From Hyaloscypha bicolor E (Eukaryota; Ascomycota; Leotiomycetes; Helotiales; Hyaloscyphaceae): a stretch of DNA of 64,000 bases. Location of the stretch: assembly GCF_002865645.1 (NCBI RefSeq), contig NW_020194552.1, forward strand, positions 372,001 through 436,000, given 5' to 3'. Below are positions 23,605 through 35,952 of this stretch, one piece after another (positions within the stretch are counted from its first letter, which is position 1; every line of letters begins with the position of its first letter). A program made the position numbers and the translations under genes. The notes under the pieces were generated by a model that was given only the letters and a program-made list of their open reading frames with translations, did no database searches and was not told where the DNA came from.

Positions 23605-25214
23605 TTATTTCGTCTTCGCTTCCCCATTCTTCCTCTTCCCCACGAAATCAAGCACCCTCCTCCGCCCAAAATCCCGCGCTTTCCTCCATTTGCAATATAA
23701 CGTAACTACATCCTTTAGCACGACGAACAGACAGCCTCCCACCAGACTCCGCCCCCACTTCTCCGTTAGGAGTCCTCTGCCCCCTACCCTCACCCCAACA
23801 CCGCGTCCGACCCATTTCGCTGGCAATGAGATCTTGAGCACTTCACCCATGGCTGCTGCCACCGCCGGGAAGAACAGAGCGCCCATTATGGTGTCTGCAG
23901 ACAAGGTGGCGGACACGTCTTGTCGGAATTCGAGGCCGTTGGGCCAGTTTTGCCCTTGGGCATTATTATTACCGTTACCATTACCATTGCCAGCAGCCCC
24001 GTCTCCATCTTCAGCCGGGGCATTCTCCCCAGCTTGTGGCTGTGCCTGAGCAGGTTGTCCTTGATTCTGCCCTTCATTTACTTCGTGACGATTAAGGGCC
24101 TCCGGATCTTCATGTTCCACCTCCCGAATAATCTCTAGCTCAAAGATAGCATGTTCTTCCTCTTCCGCCTCCTGCGCTGCAGCGATCTGCTCAGCTGTTT
24201 CGCCTTCCCTTGGTGTTCGCTGTACGGCGCGGTCCCATTTCTTTTCTAGGTCGCCGACGGTATATTTATAGAGCTCTACGTAGAAGGAGCGGAGGTAAGG
24301 GAGGGTTGCGAATGCGAGGCCTGGGGTGGGTGGCCAGGCGATTTCGCGATTGGCTGAGTCGAAGAAATACTGTTTCAGTTAGTAGAGGGTTATGGATGAA
24401 GAGTCAGTGAGCTTACAATGGGAACCAGCATCGTGAATCCGAGATGACCGTAACTCGTTCGCCATAGAACCAGGGAGGGGCCGATCAGTGGTAAGCCAAG
24501 GTAATACGGAATATTGGCCGGGGAGCGAATCCGTGGGAAGAATGGGAACAGCTGTCCAAATGCGGTCAGTGGATAGTCAGCCGCAATTTGCAGCCACCTC
24601 CTCACCACATGTGAATTATGAATTGAGTCGAAGGTCTGCGGAGCAAGCAGGGCATCTGCAGCTTCTGTGCCAAACACCAACGCCATTGCATTCGCCCCAT
24701 AGCTCAGAAACCCCGAATAAAAACATCCAGCTATACCGCACAACGCGGTCGGTAATATCAGAGTCCTCGCTACCTTATGGACCCCGTCCGCCAAAGTCAC
24801 CAGTGCATCTCGAGGCCGCTGGATCTTCAGCGGTGTTTGGCATTGTGGACATTTGATCTCGTGGTTATGTGCAATTTGCCCGGGTGGAGGTGCTTCTTTG
24901 TCGGCGATCCATTCGAGGAGGCAGGATTCGTGGGCTGTGAGGGAGCAGGGACATGGACTTCGCCAGACGTTGTTTTCTGGATCGTCTGTCTCGTCGCCCA
25001 TGCACACCCAGCATCTTCGTATCTCTGGCGCGGGTGTTTGTGGTTGTGGTGTGGGGGAAGTTGCAGATTCGGCTTGGGGGGCGTTGATGGCCACGACGCC
25101 TGAGTCTTTTGGGGAAGGGGATTGTCGATTGCTCGAGGTCGAAGCTTGAGGTGGTGTTGGTTGTTCGGACGGAGAGGAGCGCCTACGTGAGGCTTGTGAT
25201 GGGGCTGAGGCCAT
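23605..25214 (-). CDS. RING-CH (MARCH-type) E3 ubiquitin ligase, membrane protein
   Basis: Two exons, 25214-24417 and 24369-23605, with a GTAAGC..CAG intron, encode 520 residues. A Ser/Pro/Gln-rich N-terminus leads to a C4HC3 RING-CH finger (C68, C71, C88, C90, H95, C98, C122, C125; CWVCMGDETDD then CPCSLTAHESCLLEW). Hydrophobic segments follow (TLILPTALCGIAGCFYSGFL about 146-165, and around PYYLGLPLIGPSLVLW), then an acidic, Asn/Gly/Gln-rich region and a last hydrophobic stretch (LVGGCLFVVLKDVVTLY). Such proteins transfer ubiquitin to membrane substrates in the ER, endosome or mitochondrion. The exact compartment is not shown here. The start is the second Met of the open frame, because it begins right before the conserved-looking low-complexity leader. 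Confidence 0.9.
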
Positions 25215-26798
25215 CGTGAGTAGATTCAGGAGCAATGCTTGAGATGGATGTTATTGCATTGTAGGTGTGCAGCTTCAATTGTCGCACGGCTGTGTTGACG
25301 CAGAGGCGTCGTCGATGATGATGTTTGAGTCTAGTCAGGCTGCGTAAGGTTTGGGGAGGCGAGCCGAGGCGATCGTCAAGCCACTAACCAAATCCGGGGT
25401 TCTTCCTTTATTTCACTCCGGTCTCTCTTCAAGTTTAGAATAAATATTTATATCCTTTTTATCAATTGACACTAAGATAAGCGAGTATTTCCACAGGCTT
25501 ACGGAGTAACAAGTTGTGGAGTCAAAGGAGCTCACATGAGTGAGCCGGCGCTCTCGGCTGAGTTACACGAAGTCTGACTGTGTCAGCCCTTGCATTTAAG
25601 CCACGCCGTTTCTCGTGCCCAAATCATTTGTCAATTTCAACGTCACCCACGAACTTCTCCTCCTCCCATCCATCGAGAGTGAACCATTTCTCCACACCCC
25701 CAGATTTCACGTTAGTTCCAGGGCCGGGGCCGCAGGAACCACGTTCTATCAGCCTTCCAGAATGCTGCCAGGTCAGGGCTGGCGGGACCCACGCGGACGG
25801 GATGGAAGTCGGTTCCGCAAAGGACTGAGCGCCGTGAGTCTTGCTTCCACTTTCTGTGTCTCTTTCTCAGACATAATTTCCGGACAGACCTTCCTTTTAT
25901 GTATCTGCTATCGCCGGCAACGCTGCACCTCGAAAATCTTGAGGAGTGCTTGTGTAGGACTCTGTGCTAACCTACGACGGTTCCGGTATAGTGCCACCAA
26001 AGTCCATACAGAAATTGTTGGACACAGGGGCACTGGAAAATGGATCCCTAATGCAATGCTTCAAGGAAATGAAGTGCAATCTACCGTATCCCTGAGAAGA
26101 TAACCCGCTGCCCACAACAGGGACAAAAAAGATGAGCTTGATGGAGGACCAGCACAAGCTATCTGTTCCCCTCAGTTCTAATGTTCTGGGGCGCCTCGTT
26201 CGAGGAGATAGAAGGCAACCAACCGCAGGTGTTGGCCGCCCCAGAACACTACATGAATAAGTAACCATCCCGGCGGAATTCCGTGCCTCGTGCAGCTAGG
26301 GGTCGAACCGAGCAAGCAGACATCGATGAACAGAGGACTCTCTTCTCTTCAGAGAGAATTCTTCCAGATATAGCCACTACTCGCTCCTGCTGCATGCTTG
26401 TCTCTCTTTGCTTTTTGCTTGTCCCGAGGGTGGCTGCTTCGCCAATCTCACTGGGTGTTTTTCGCGTCATTCCCGGCCATCGTTTCCGTGCTCTATCTCC
26501 TCTCTGGCCAGGACAACATTGAGGAGATGAAGTTATCGTGGAATGTTCAGCAGGTTAGTGGCCCCGCGCCTGTCAATAGTGGGGGGAGTGGGCCGTCCAA
26601 GATGTTGCCGCTCTTAGCCTCAGCCACCAGAAATTAGTTGCTTGTATGTGAAGAAGTCGTCGCCGTCTTGCAAAAACTGGGCTAACGGGTGAATCTAGGA
26701 CTTCACCTCATGAACGACGAGTCTCGTACTCGTTCTTCCCACTTCAACCCTCGACTGCATCTGCGCGCGACCACCCCGCGACTTCATGTAGTCTGGCC
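25215..26798. other. Intergenic 1.6 kb, possible small unassigned exons
   Basis: A plus-strand ATG near 25761 opens MLPGQGWRDPRGRDGSRFRK and meets a GTGAGT donor. Near 26440 a frame without its own ATG reads HWVFFASFPAIVSVLYLLSG (a plausible membrane helix) and then meets GTTAGT. These could be exons of a small unrecognised gene, but I cannot join them convincingly. The last 100 bases hold the leader of the glycosyltransferase gene. Confidence 0.3.
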
Positions 26799-28412
26799 AT
26801 GCCCCCACGACGACAACTTCTCCTTATCGCCTTCCTCACCGTCCTCACCTTGATCGTGCTCGTTGCGCGCACCGGCTCTCGCGATGGACAGAGGGGAGGT
26901 TGGCTACGGAAAGGAGGCCCAGAGGAAGATCCTACTCCAAAGCCTACACCGTGCGTCGAACATCTGGGTTGGCTGGACCAATACCAGTTCAACTATCCTA
27001 TCCAATATGTCTCCCGCAAGATCATAACTTCGACTTCCCCCACCCATGATCGACCCTCCCTCTCAATCCAAGAATACCCTCTGTTTGACGAATCTACAGC
27101 GATCGATCTGGCGGAATCTGCGACGGTCAAAATCGAGAAGTGCCTTCCCCCGCTCGAACTGGATGTTCCCCACGGAAGACTACGACCAGCGGACGCATCG
27201 AACCTGGTCTTCGGCCTACAAACTACAATGTCTCGGTTGAAGGATACAGTCAAACATTTGGCCCGTTGGTTGCCGCATACCGGGGCGCGTTTATACGCCA
27301 TAGTGATAGAAAACGAAGAGACCCCCGCCGACGACCGCGAGATGGAGAAGGTTCAAAAGAAATTCAAAGAAGCCGGCATGAACGTACACCTGATACACCC
27401 CGTCCGCGAAGACCATACCTTCGCACAGCGCTACTTCTCTCTCGTCTCCGTCATGTACAGGATGCGCAACGCCAAAACGCAATGGGTCATCACCATTGAC
27501 GACGACACTTTCTTCCCCAGCATTCACGAACTCCTTGCCTTACTCTCCAAATACGACGCCTCAAAGCCGTACTACCTAGGCGCACTGAGTGAAGACTGGT
27601 GGGCAGTGAACCGTTATGGCTTAATGGGCTTCGGCGGCGCAGGCATCATGATATCTTTGCCGCTCGCGCAAACCATCGCAAACCACACCGAGGACTGCGA
27701 AGAGCACCTGCGGACCTCAGCAGGCGATATCTCGGTCATGGATTGCATATACGCGCATTCCCTCACAAAACTCACCCATATCCCTTCCCTCCATCAAGTC
27801 GACATGCACGGCGACCTATCCGGCTTCTACGAATCTGGAAGAGAATTACTTTCCCTACACCATTGGAAGGAATCCGTGGGGTATAGACTGGAACTGGATA
27901 AGATGCATCTCGTTGCTGATGTATGCGAGACCTGTTTCCTGCAACGATGGCAATTCCCCAATGATCTGGTCTTGACGAACGGGTTCTCGATCGTGCATTA
28001 CCCGCAAGGCCACATAAGCGGCACCAAACCCGGCGTCTTGGGAGGAGCGATTGAGAAAGTGGATCTCAATGAGGTGGAGAGGACTTGGGGGGATGATATT
28101 AACGTCCTTCATAGCCTGGCGCCGACGAGAGCGAAGATGGAGGCGGAAAGTAAGACCAGTTATCGGTTATTGGATTCCCAGCTCGTGGATGCCGGCGATG
28201 GGGTCAAGGATACGGTGCGGCAGGTTTATTTTCGAAAGGGGGAGAAGGGGGTGAATGAGGGGAGGGACACGGTTATGGTGTTGGATTGGAAGGCTGGTCC
28301 GAATGCTGGGCCGGACGACGTCGGCGTTGTTATTACGGAGGAGACGAAGACGAAGAACGAGCAAGCGAAGAAAAGGCCCCACGGTAATGAGAGATTCGAA
28401 GGAAAGCGATGA
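26799..28412 (+). CDS. GT31-like glycosyltransferase, type II membrane protein
   Basis: Single-exon frame of 537 residues. A short basic N-terminus and one membrane anchor (LLLIAFLTVLTLIVLVA, about 7-23) place the catalytic part in the Golgi/ER lumen. The core has the metal-binding acidic triad in QWVITIDDDTFFPSIHEL (D234-D236), then GALSEDWWAVNRYGLMGFGG and AGIMISLPLAQ, which match fungal family-31 (Fringe/beta-1,3-galactosyltransferase-like) proteins. The donor sugar and acceptor cannot be told from sequence. The start at 26799 (GCCATGCCCCC) is the first ATG before the anchor. The C-terminal 100 residues are charged and poorly conserved in look. No defects were seen. Confidence 0.88.
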   Translation: MPPRRQLLLIAFLTVLTLIVLVARTGSRDGQRGGWLRKGGPEEDPTPKPTPCVEHLGWLDQYQFNYPIQYVSRKIITSTSPTHDRPSLSIQEYPLFDESTAIDLAESATVKIEKCLPPLELDVPHGRLRPADASNLVFGLQTTMSRLKDTVKHLARWLPHTGARLYAIVIENEETPADDREMEKVQKKFKEAGMNVHLIHPVREDHTFAQRYFSLVSVMYRMRNAKTQWVITIDDDTFFPSIHELLALLSKYDASKPYYLGALSEDWWAVNRYGLMGFGGAGIMISLPLAQTIANHTEDCEEHLRTSAGDISVMDCIYAHSLTKLTHIPSLHQVDMHGDLSGFYESGRELLSLHHWKESVGYRLELDKMHLVADVCETCFLQRWQFPNDLVLTNGFSIVHYPQGHISGTKPGVLGGAIEKVDLNEVERTWGDDINVLHSLAPTRAKMEAESKTSYRLLDSQLVDAGDGVKDTVRQVYFRKGEKGVNEGRDTVMVLDWKAGPNAGPDDVGVVITEETKTKNEQAKKRPHGNERFEGKR

Positions 28413-29735
28413 TAGATGAGGAATGAGCGATGAGGGGACTGGTAATTATGTTGTACAATGACTGCATACTGGCGTTTGGGGCTTATTAACGCATCGTTTA
28501 GCGTGGCTTGGCTGGTTCGGTTTGGTCTTTGGAAAGCATCGAGACAACCTGGACGAGAAACCCTTTCTTTCTTGTAAATATTCGACCGAAGGGGGAGGAA
28601 AGGGAGAAGTGTATTTACGAGACAAGCCCGAGCCTATCACGGCGTGTAATTAGAATCAACGAATTTCCCGCGCCCTCTTTTCAAGATCGCGTGGGGGATA
28701 CAAGTGCTTGGATGGATCTCCAACCCGGGCGTGATACTGTATCGTGACAAGAGGGAAATATTGACGCGTGTTGCTTCCCTCTCCGGCTCCATATGTACAA
28801 GACGGAACGAAAGAACGGAATTCAACCTTGTCTTTGTTGCAGATCTCAAGAATCCGGCATTCCGCTCCTGTGTGTTGTTCCGTCAAGCTAATTAATGAGC
28901 TGTTTTAATGCCGCACTCGTACAACGAAACGGCTACATCCTCAGCCGCCTCCTTTCCCCGTCGGACAGCACCCGCAGCCAGCTCACTCCCACCTCCCACC
29001 TTACTCGGTATGCAACAAACTAAGTATCAACCAGTTCCGCAGCGCGGAATCCACTTGCCCCACAAAACAGCCCACCGTTATCAAGAATTCCGTTCCAAGC
29101 CCGCCTTGGGATTCCGCGTTCCGTCCTGCATTCTTGCCGCTATGGCGTTGCTTCTGGGAATATCAGGTGACTTTCGCTCCGTCCCGCGATTCTCGCCCCT
29201 TAAAACCCTGGAAAATGGGGTGGGAACAGCCGAGAACGCAACACGTGAAAAGGGGGTGATTCGAGAACCCACTCCCGCGCAAAACAGCAGTTTTTTTTGG
29301 GACCGGAAGAGGAGAGGAAGGGGAGGGAAGCGAAATGTTTATCCGGTACGGATATCTTCGGCCTTTTTGCGATCTGCAACAGAGTTTTGGGTTCCGCTAT
29401 TCCGTGGTGGATGGGGTGGTGGCGGGTATATATTTTAGAGGTTTGGTGGCATGTTTAGGGGGCACGTGGTCGTAATGAGATAGGGGCGAGCTATTGGGAA
29501 TCCGGAGGGTGAGGAGGGGATGTGGCAGGGGAAGTGAGTCAAGAATTGGGGTGTTGGGGTGCTTTTATGGGGTTGGGTGGGTGAGGAGGAGGTGCGGGTT
29601 TGGGAACCATAGGATAGGGTTTGGGAAGGAGGAGTGTTGGTCAATGCATAACTCTGCTTCGCGATTTCGATATTCTGCTGCTCATATCTATAGCTAAGGA
29701 GTAATTGCGGCTTGGGGTTATGGGTGTATTGAGGA
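28413..29735. other. Intergenic 1.3 kb
   Basis: ORFs up to 176 codons exist (for example plus strand 28908-29438), but the translations are Pro/Ser/Arg-rich with no domain. Overlapping ORFs on the other strand are similar in quality. No gene is supported. Confidence 0.35.
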
Positions 29736-30150
29736 GCTGATTATTATTATTATTTACTTTCTTTTATAATTATATTTCTATTTATAAGTTAATTCTTATA
29801 TAATGAATTAAGTATTAATTAAAGTAATAACTTAGTTGCTTTTATTAGAATACTTATAATATTACTCTTATAGTTTTATATAAAATATAAGAAAGGCTTA
29901 TATATAAGATATATTATTATATTTAAAAAATTAATATAAATATATAATATTTTTATAATTTATAAAATCCTTTAAATATAATTATATATAGCTTTATTCT
30001 CGTAATTAAATAAAAGAAATATATAAGTAATTTAAAGTACATTCGAGCAAAAAGAAATAGGCCCTTGAATTACGCAATATTTATATATAAAAGCGTTTTG
30101 AATAGTAGAATATATATAAACATAATTAAATAAATACTTAGAAGTCATTA
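29736..30150. repeat. RIP-like A/T tract
   Basis: About 400 bases made almost only of A and T, starting abruptly after a GC-normal spacer and ending at the stop codon of the adenylating-enzyme gene. No terminal repeats are visible, so the parent element cannot be named. Confidence 0.55.
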
Positions 30151-30151
30151 A

Positions 30152-31626
30152 CTAGCAACAAATTTTAGCCCCGTCCTCTGTAGACCGCTGATCTATTAAA
30201 CCCACAGACTTTCCAGTTCGTGCATTCAATGTCAAATCTTTAGCATCCACAAATTCTACTTGTAAAGGACAAATTAACTTCAGATCAACGTGCTGTTGAA
30301 ACATTGGCCTTTGGTCCTTGAGCTTGGCAACAACTGCCTTAGTTGCTTCCACTAGATCTGGTGGACGGTATCCAATACGGATAGTCAATGAGTCCAACGA
30401 GTCTACACGATTTAAGACGAGCTGGATTCCGGCAATGGATGCGCCCGGGAGAGCCTGATCAATGATCTCGCGGACATGAGAAACGTCTAAGGAGACAGGG
30501 CCGATGCGTGCTGACTCGCTATGACGCCCTAGGACTCTAAATAGTCCCTCAGATTGATCTACCCATTCCGCACGATCCCCGCATGGATATCGAATTACTG
30601 GCTGAAGCCGGCGGCTGAGATTCGTCACAAGGAGGCGGCCGGGAACCATTGGCTTCGTGGTAGGGACTGTGTCGGCGCTGTCTGGACATATTTCAAGTTC
30701 GACAAACGGACGATTCACTCGATGCAAACGCCAGTCAGTGTCGGATGCTGAATATCCCATAACCCCCGAGTCCATGCTACCGTATACTAATGAGCGTATA
30801 CGTGCTAATGGAAAGGCAGCCTGCACCACCGTTCTTTGATCGTGAAAAAAAGCTTCTCCAGCAAACATGAATGTGCGGATTTGGTCCATGGTCTCCTTTT
30901 GTTCTAGTAGATGTTGTGCGAGTTGCACCACCTTCGTGACAGTGCCGAAAATTACAGTTGCATCGAGTTCCTTCATGTACTGGATCGTGGCGGACGGATC
31001 ACAGGATCCACCAATGGGAATATGGACTGATGGGACAGAAAGATCTTGAATTGACAGAACATGCAATAAGAAGCTGCCATAAAGGTCTCCGGCATAGAAG
31101 AGGTTTGCGATGCGATCCGCCGAAAGTAGACCAGCTTCAATGATTGCTCGACCCAGTTGGCTGCTGATGCTTTGTAGCTCGCCTTGGGAAATGAAAGTTA
31201 TTTTGGGATGGCCGACGGTTCCTGCACATTGAAAGGCAATTTATCAGTGACCCTGCTACATGTGGGTTTTTGGGAGCTGTTTTTCTGACCTCCTGTCTTC
31301 CAAACTATGCCACCTGAGAGTGGCATAGTAAGGACCTGAGAATTTTTGCACTCGTTTGCCTTCCAATATGAATCGAGATCAATAATTGGGTAGTCTTGCA
31401 GAGATGAAACATTCATCGGAATGTTCGAGTAAAGTGAGCCGTAATAAGGTGAATATTTTCGAGCGAAATCAATTAGGCCGCGGATATCAGGTCTCGATTG
31501 AAGGGATATCAACGCGGTAGATAATGCGACGTCATCGTGGTCATCGTCAAACGTAACGTATTTCTGAGCCGTATCTAGAAGAGTAGAGGTAACAGGCTTC
31601 ACAGGTCTGTACATCGCTGCATACAT
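30152..31626 (-). CDS. PaaK-like adenylate-forming enzyme
   Basis: Two exons, 31626-31290 and 31221-30152, give 468 residues. The nucleotide-binding loop spans the intron (SGGIVWKTGG then TVGHPK), the equivalent of the SGT[TS]GxPK core of AMP-forming ligases. Upstream is LIDFARKYSPYYGSLYSNIP, the usual opening of phenylacetate-CoA-ligase-like (PaaK) proteins. Downstream are LFYAGDLYGSFLLHVLS and VYGSMDSGVMGYS, RLLVTNLSRRLQPVIRYPCG and RVLGRHSESARIG, where the conserved Gly-Asp and Gly-Arg of the hinge region would be. It should activate a carboxylic acid with ATP; the acid and acceptor are unknown. A longer form with an upstream exon from ATG 31841 (MPVPVFFYAIHP) is possible but not proven. 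It lies near an MFS pump and a P450. Confidence 0.82.
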
Positions 31627-32199
31627 GTTTGAAACGAGTTCGCAGGTACGATTGAGATATTTAAATTCGACGGGCGGCGGTAGGACAGAAGTAATATCCG
31701 AGAAAGAGAGACGAAATTTACTGCACAATAGTCGTTAAGATGTGAGAGCTCAATATTCGGTTTGGGCGCTGCTAAGCTAGCACGAAGGAGATACAAGACA
31801 ACTACGGGATGGATGGCATAGAAAAAAACAGGGACTGGCATTCCCTCTCAGAATGCCACACTGCTTCATGGCAGACATCTGGACTATAGCTTCAAGGGGC
31901 ATCCCCACAATCAATCAACCCGCTCCGGGAAGTTCATATGACAATCAAGATAACATGAACCTCCGGATTCTCCAGGACAGAGTAAGAGTCATGAACGGCC
32001 TAAGAAACCTTATATAGGAAGAAGCTCAACACTTATTGGCTTTGATTCTACCACATGCACGAGGAAGCCGTACGATTGGGAGGATTATATGCAATTGGCA
32101 AAAATCGCGCGCAAAGTCTAACCAGGAATACACTGCACTTGCGCGTCAAGCAGTACAACTCAATTGCCTCTCTACTGAAGAAGCCGCTAGGTGCGCGGG
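31627..32199. other. Upstream region of the adenylating-enzyme gene
   Basis: Contains the frame from ATG 31841 that may be an extra first exon, then about 350 bases without a gene up to the start of the dispersed repeat. Confidence 0.35.
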
Positions 32200-32700
32200 G
32201 AATGGACTGAGTCCGTACTTATAAATCAGGAACCCAAATATAAAATGAGGCTCACGATCCCTACACGGGCAAATTGTAAGACAATATTCCTCCTTCGCCA
32301 AATCGATCGAGTCTTCAGCGGTTCTTTCCGCTGCATCAAAGCTTAGTGCTCGGACAGTCCCTCCAAGGCACTGACCTTGTATAGGCAACTGCTCCAGTCC
32401 CCACGCAGGCTGAAACAAGAGTTGGGATTTAAGCAGAACTAAAGCCGGAAAAATAAAGCTTGGATAAACTTTTCTTTCGCAAGATGAAACGGCCTGTCGG
32501 CCAGATAGCAGCCACGGCGGTGGTGATTGCCACCCAATTCAAGTGTGAGAAATCTTCCTAATCGAAAAAAAGGAAGAAACTCTACTATATATCCGTACAT
32601 TTAAATAAACTTATTTAAAACTTTATTATAAAGTATAAAACTAGTAAGCATTAATGCCGCAGAATAAGGGGGTATTAATTAGAAATAGTAAAAGGGTAAC
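32200..32700 (+). repeat. Dispersed repeat R1, copy A
   Basis: This stretch matches 39638-40099 in the same orientation with many substitutions. Shared words include GGACTGAGTC, TTATAAAT, AAATATAAAATGAG, CAGCGGTTCTT/TAGCGGTTCTT and CATCAAAGCTTAGTGCTCGG. Its last part matches the right flank of the hAT-like element, with AAAACTAGTAAGCATTAATG here and AAAACCAGTAAGCACTAATG there. Differences are mostly C/T and G/A, as RIP would give. No coding content was recognised; it could be a piece of a larger retroelement. Confidence 0.7.
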
Positions 32701-32979
32701 TGGCAGAGGAGTAGTACTAAGGAAGGGATACAGAACATATAGGTGGGGACTGTCTTGATTGATTAGAGTAAGGATTGAAGACCCCTATTCTACTGAGTAT
32801 ATCTAGGCGTCTGGCACATGCATGCTAGAGCTCGGTAAACACGAGCTATAGGGAATGTAAATCGGTTATTATTCCCTGTCGCCTGTGGTGTCATTACTCA
32901 AGTTGGGTCAGGAGGTCAGATGGCGATGGCGATTTTATCATCGTCGGTATGAAAAAGGAAGGATTGAGCTGGAGCTTGT

Positions 32980-33178
32980 TTGATAAACACGCCCTCGCAA
33001 GAATGGGCGATTTTTCCCCTGTTCATTTGTTTAATGAACACGCCCTCGTGAGATGGGATAATTCGTTTCTCTTCATTTGTTTAATAACTACGCCTATGTG
33101 AGCCGTTCAATTCGTTGGTGTGCACGTCTTTATGAAAGTGGATTTATTTCTCCTCGTAATTTAATAATCACGCCCTCG
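32980..33178 (+). repeat. Imperfect tandem repeats, 18-bp core
   Basis: Four copies of a core close to TTAATAAACACGCCCTCG start at 32980, 33031, 33081 and 33161 (spacings 51, 50 and 80). The spacers share fragments such as ATGGG and TTCGTT. The spacing is irregular and the spacers are not unique sequences of equal size, so this is not a CRISPR array. Function unknown. Confidence 0.6.
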
Positions 33179-33419
33179 ACTAATTCAGAAGACAACAGCT
33201 TATAGCAGCTTATAGAGTATATACAAACTCCGGATTCTCCTTATCCGTCAAATCCAGAAATTCCTGCTTATCCAACTTGGTATATCCAGGCTCTAACCCA
33301 ATCCCCTCATTCCTCTTATTTATTCTTTTATAATACCAAGAAATAAACCCCAATTCCAATACACATATTTCCTAGCAAACCAGAATCGTAGTTTCAGTAA
33401 GAATATACCTCGGTTTATC

Positions 33420-35475
33420 CTTTGATTTAAAAGGTTGGGATAATAATAATATTACTAGCGGAGTATATAATTAGATACAGGGCTCTAATAGTGGTTTTCT
33501 TGGTATATCCGGCGACGTTGCTAGAAATTAGAGAGAGAAGGGGTATAAAACCAGTGAGTAAGGCTTGGGTTAGAGAGTAGCTAGTTAGAGAGCCGGAGTT
33601 ATTAGATAAAGAAATGCAAATCATTAGGAGAATATTAATTATAATAAGAATTATATCGGATATTTTTATTAGAAAGCAGTTATAATAGTAATTGCCTAGA
33701 AAGCTCTAGATAATAAGAGCTATAACCTTAATTACTTTACCTGAAGTATTATAAAGAAGAGACTATTTAGTAATATAGCTAAAGGAAATAATTAGTTAAA
33801 AGAAGAAATTCGAGATTTTATTTAGTAAGTATTAGTATAACTTAAAAGAAGTTTTAAAAGAAAAGCAAGTATTAATAATTAGAAATAGCTATAATAAAAG
33901 CAAAAAATATAAATAATTATATAATTAGATTTAGTTAATTATTTAATATAAATATTTCTCGAAGATTTATATAAAGTTATTAAAGTTAAATTAAATTAAA
34001 TATATATTTATATTTTTTAATTTTTATATATATATTATTATAATATAAATAATATATAACTAATTATATTAATAAAATTACTAATTATTACTAAATAATA
34101 TAATATTTTTAAGTAATAAGTAATTTTATAAAGTTATTAATTATTATTTTAATTATAAGTTTTTTTTAATTATTTATTAATATAACTAATATTATTAAAT
34201 ATTTAAGCTTAATTATAAGCTTTAATAAGTCTTTTATAAGCAAGCTAATAATTTAAAAATTATTATAAAAAGTAATAAATATTTAATTAATATTAAAATT
34301 AATATTATAAAAGAATTATAATTATTATATAATTTAAAAGTAAAAATAAGCTAAGGCTAAGAAATTAGTTTTTATAATAAAGTTTATAATTACAGATTAT
34401 AATTACAAATTATAATTAGCTTTATTAATTAAAGATATTATTAATGAAAATAAAACCGTTTTCTTTAATACTTTATTTAATAGTTTTATTATTTGTAAAA
34501 GTAATATTACTTATTATATTAAATATAAACTTAAATTTAATATTACTTTTATATTCGAGTATATAAAATTAAGTATTTTTAGAATAATCGAGGTATTTAT
34601 AAGTAATAGCTAAATATTTAATACTAGAGTTCTTAAGATTTTAAGTAAATAATTTAATATAAAAAGAAATATTTAATTAAATAATAATTATAAAGTAAGT
34701 AAATAAACTAGTAACTTAAAAGTAATTCTAAATCTTATTATAACTAGTATTTTAATATATAGTTTATATAATGAAATTAATATAAAAGTTATAGATATTA
34801 TTTATAAAGAAATATAAGAAATTTAATACTAGATTTAGATTTAGATTCTTATATTTTCTAATAATTAAATTATATTATAAAAGCAGAAATTTTAGCTAAT
34901 AATAAAAAGCTTTAACTAGCTTAAAATAAAAATTAATTAATTAAAAACTAATTAAATATTATATATATTACAAAACGCGTTAATAGTATTAAATTATTTA
35001 ATATTAAGATTAATACAAATAATAATAATTATTAGTACTCGAAAAACATATATAACTAATATTATAATATAAGTATTTCTAAATTAGAATACTTATAAAT
35101 AATTACAAATTACAAGCTATAACTTGTATTTAGTAAGGTACTTATCTTTATTTATTTTATAAGTATAAACTTTGAGTAATTTCTTAGTAATTAAGTTTTT
35201 ATAATAGCTAGATAAGAGAGGAGAGGGTATTTACTACTGCGTATTTATAGCTAACTAATAATGAAAGCATTTCTAATAGTAATATAGAAAAAGTAATAAT
35301 ATATAATAAGTAATAAAATAATAGTATCTAAAAGAATTTATAAAGCTTTCTTATTTACTTACAGATGTCTGCAGAAAACAAAGCTTAATAAACGGCTTAT
35401 ATAATATACCCTAATATACTAGCTCTTATAAAGTGCATATTGGCTATTATAGTAAATAATAGCAGTATTACTAAT
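33420..35475. repeat. Long RIP-like A/T tract
   Basis: About 2 kb of near-pure A/T with frequent TAATTA and TATAAT words and almost no C or G except in short islands. It carries no usable reading frame on either strand. This is the expected end product of RIP on one or more transposons; the original elements cannot be identified by eye. Confidence 0.65.
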
Positions 35476-35752
35476 ATAATCTCAGACGAAAACTGACCTC
35501 ACGAAAGTTCATTTCTGTCTTTTGACCTGAGCAGTAACTGCTCTAACCTGAGCCGAGCTAGAAGCTATTAGCGCAATGTTAAGTTAGCCAAAGCATATTT
35601 AAGAAGGGTACTCTTTGGCTCCTCAAGCATCCGTTATAGTTTCTATATTGTCTAAATATAAAATATTATACTCATTATTACTAGACGAAGTTTGAGGATA
35701 TATTTATATTTTCCAGGCATGTAATAAAGCCTTTATAGCGCACTTTCAAATT

Positions 35753-35947
35753 TGTGACAGTTCTCGTCACGTCACGTGCTCCGCACCTAATTGGGACTAG
35801 CGCGGCTCGCTAAGCTACGCGCGCACACTTTGTACTTAAGCTCGGTTCTCTCCTTGAACCTCTTCTTCTTTCCTTACCTTAGAATACTCAATAAACGATT
35901 CCCTCGCAAGCGCTCCATTCGTGAGCTCCCTTTGCAGGTTCGTGACA
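35753..35947. mobile_element. Solo LTR, 195 bp, with 5-bp target duplication
   Basis: A GC-normal block begins TGTGACAG and ends GTTCGTGACA, so it has the TG...CA ends of an LTR. It is flanked on both sides by AAATT (35748-35752 and 35948-35952), the 5-bp target duplication usual for LTR retrotransposons. CACGTCACGTG lies near the left end. No internal region or second LTR is present nearby, so this is a solo LTR left by recombination. The sparse ORF overlapping its right end is meaningless. Confidence 0.8.
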
Positions 35948-35952
35948 AAATT

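Noticed and set aside
28908..29438. 176-codon Pro/Ser/Arg-rich ORF
   Set aside because: Looks like a translation of non-coding GC-normal DNA; no domain and no intron evidence.
32980..33178. CRISPR-like array
   Set aside because: Repeats are degenerate, only four, irregularly spaced, and the host is a fungus.
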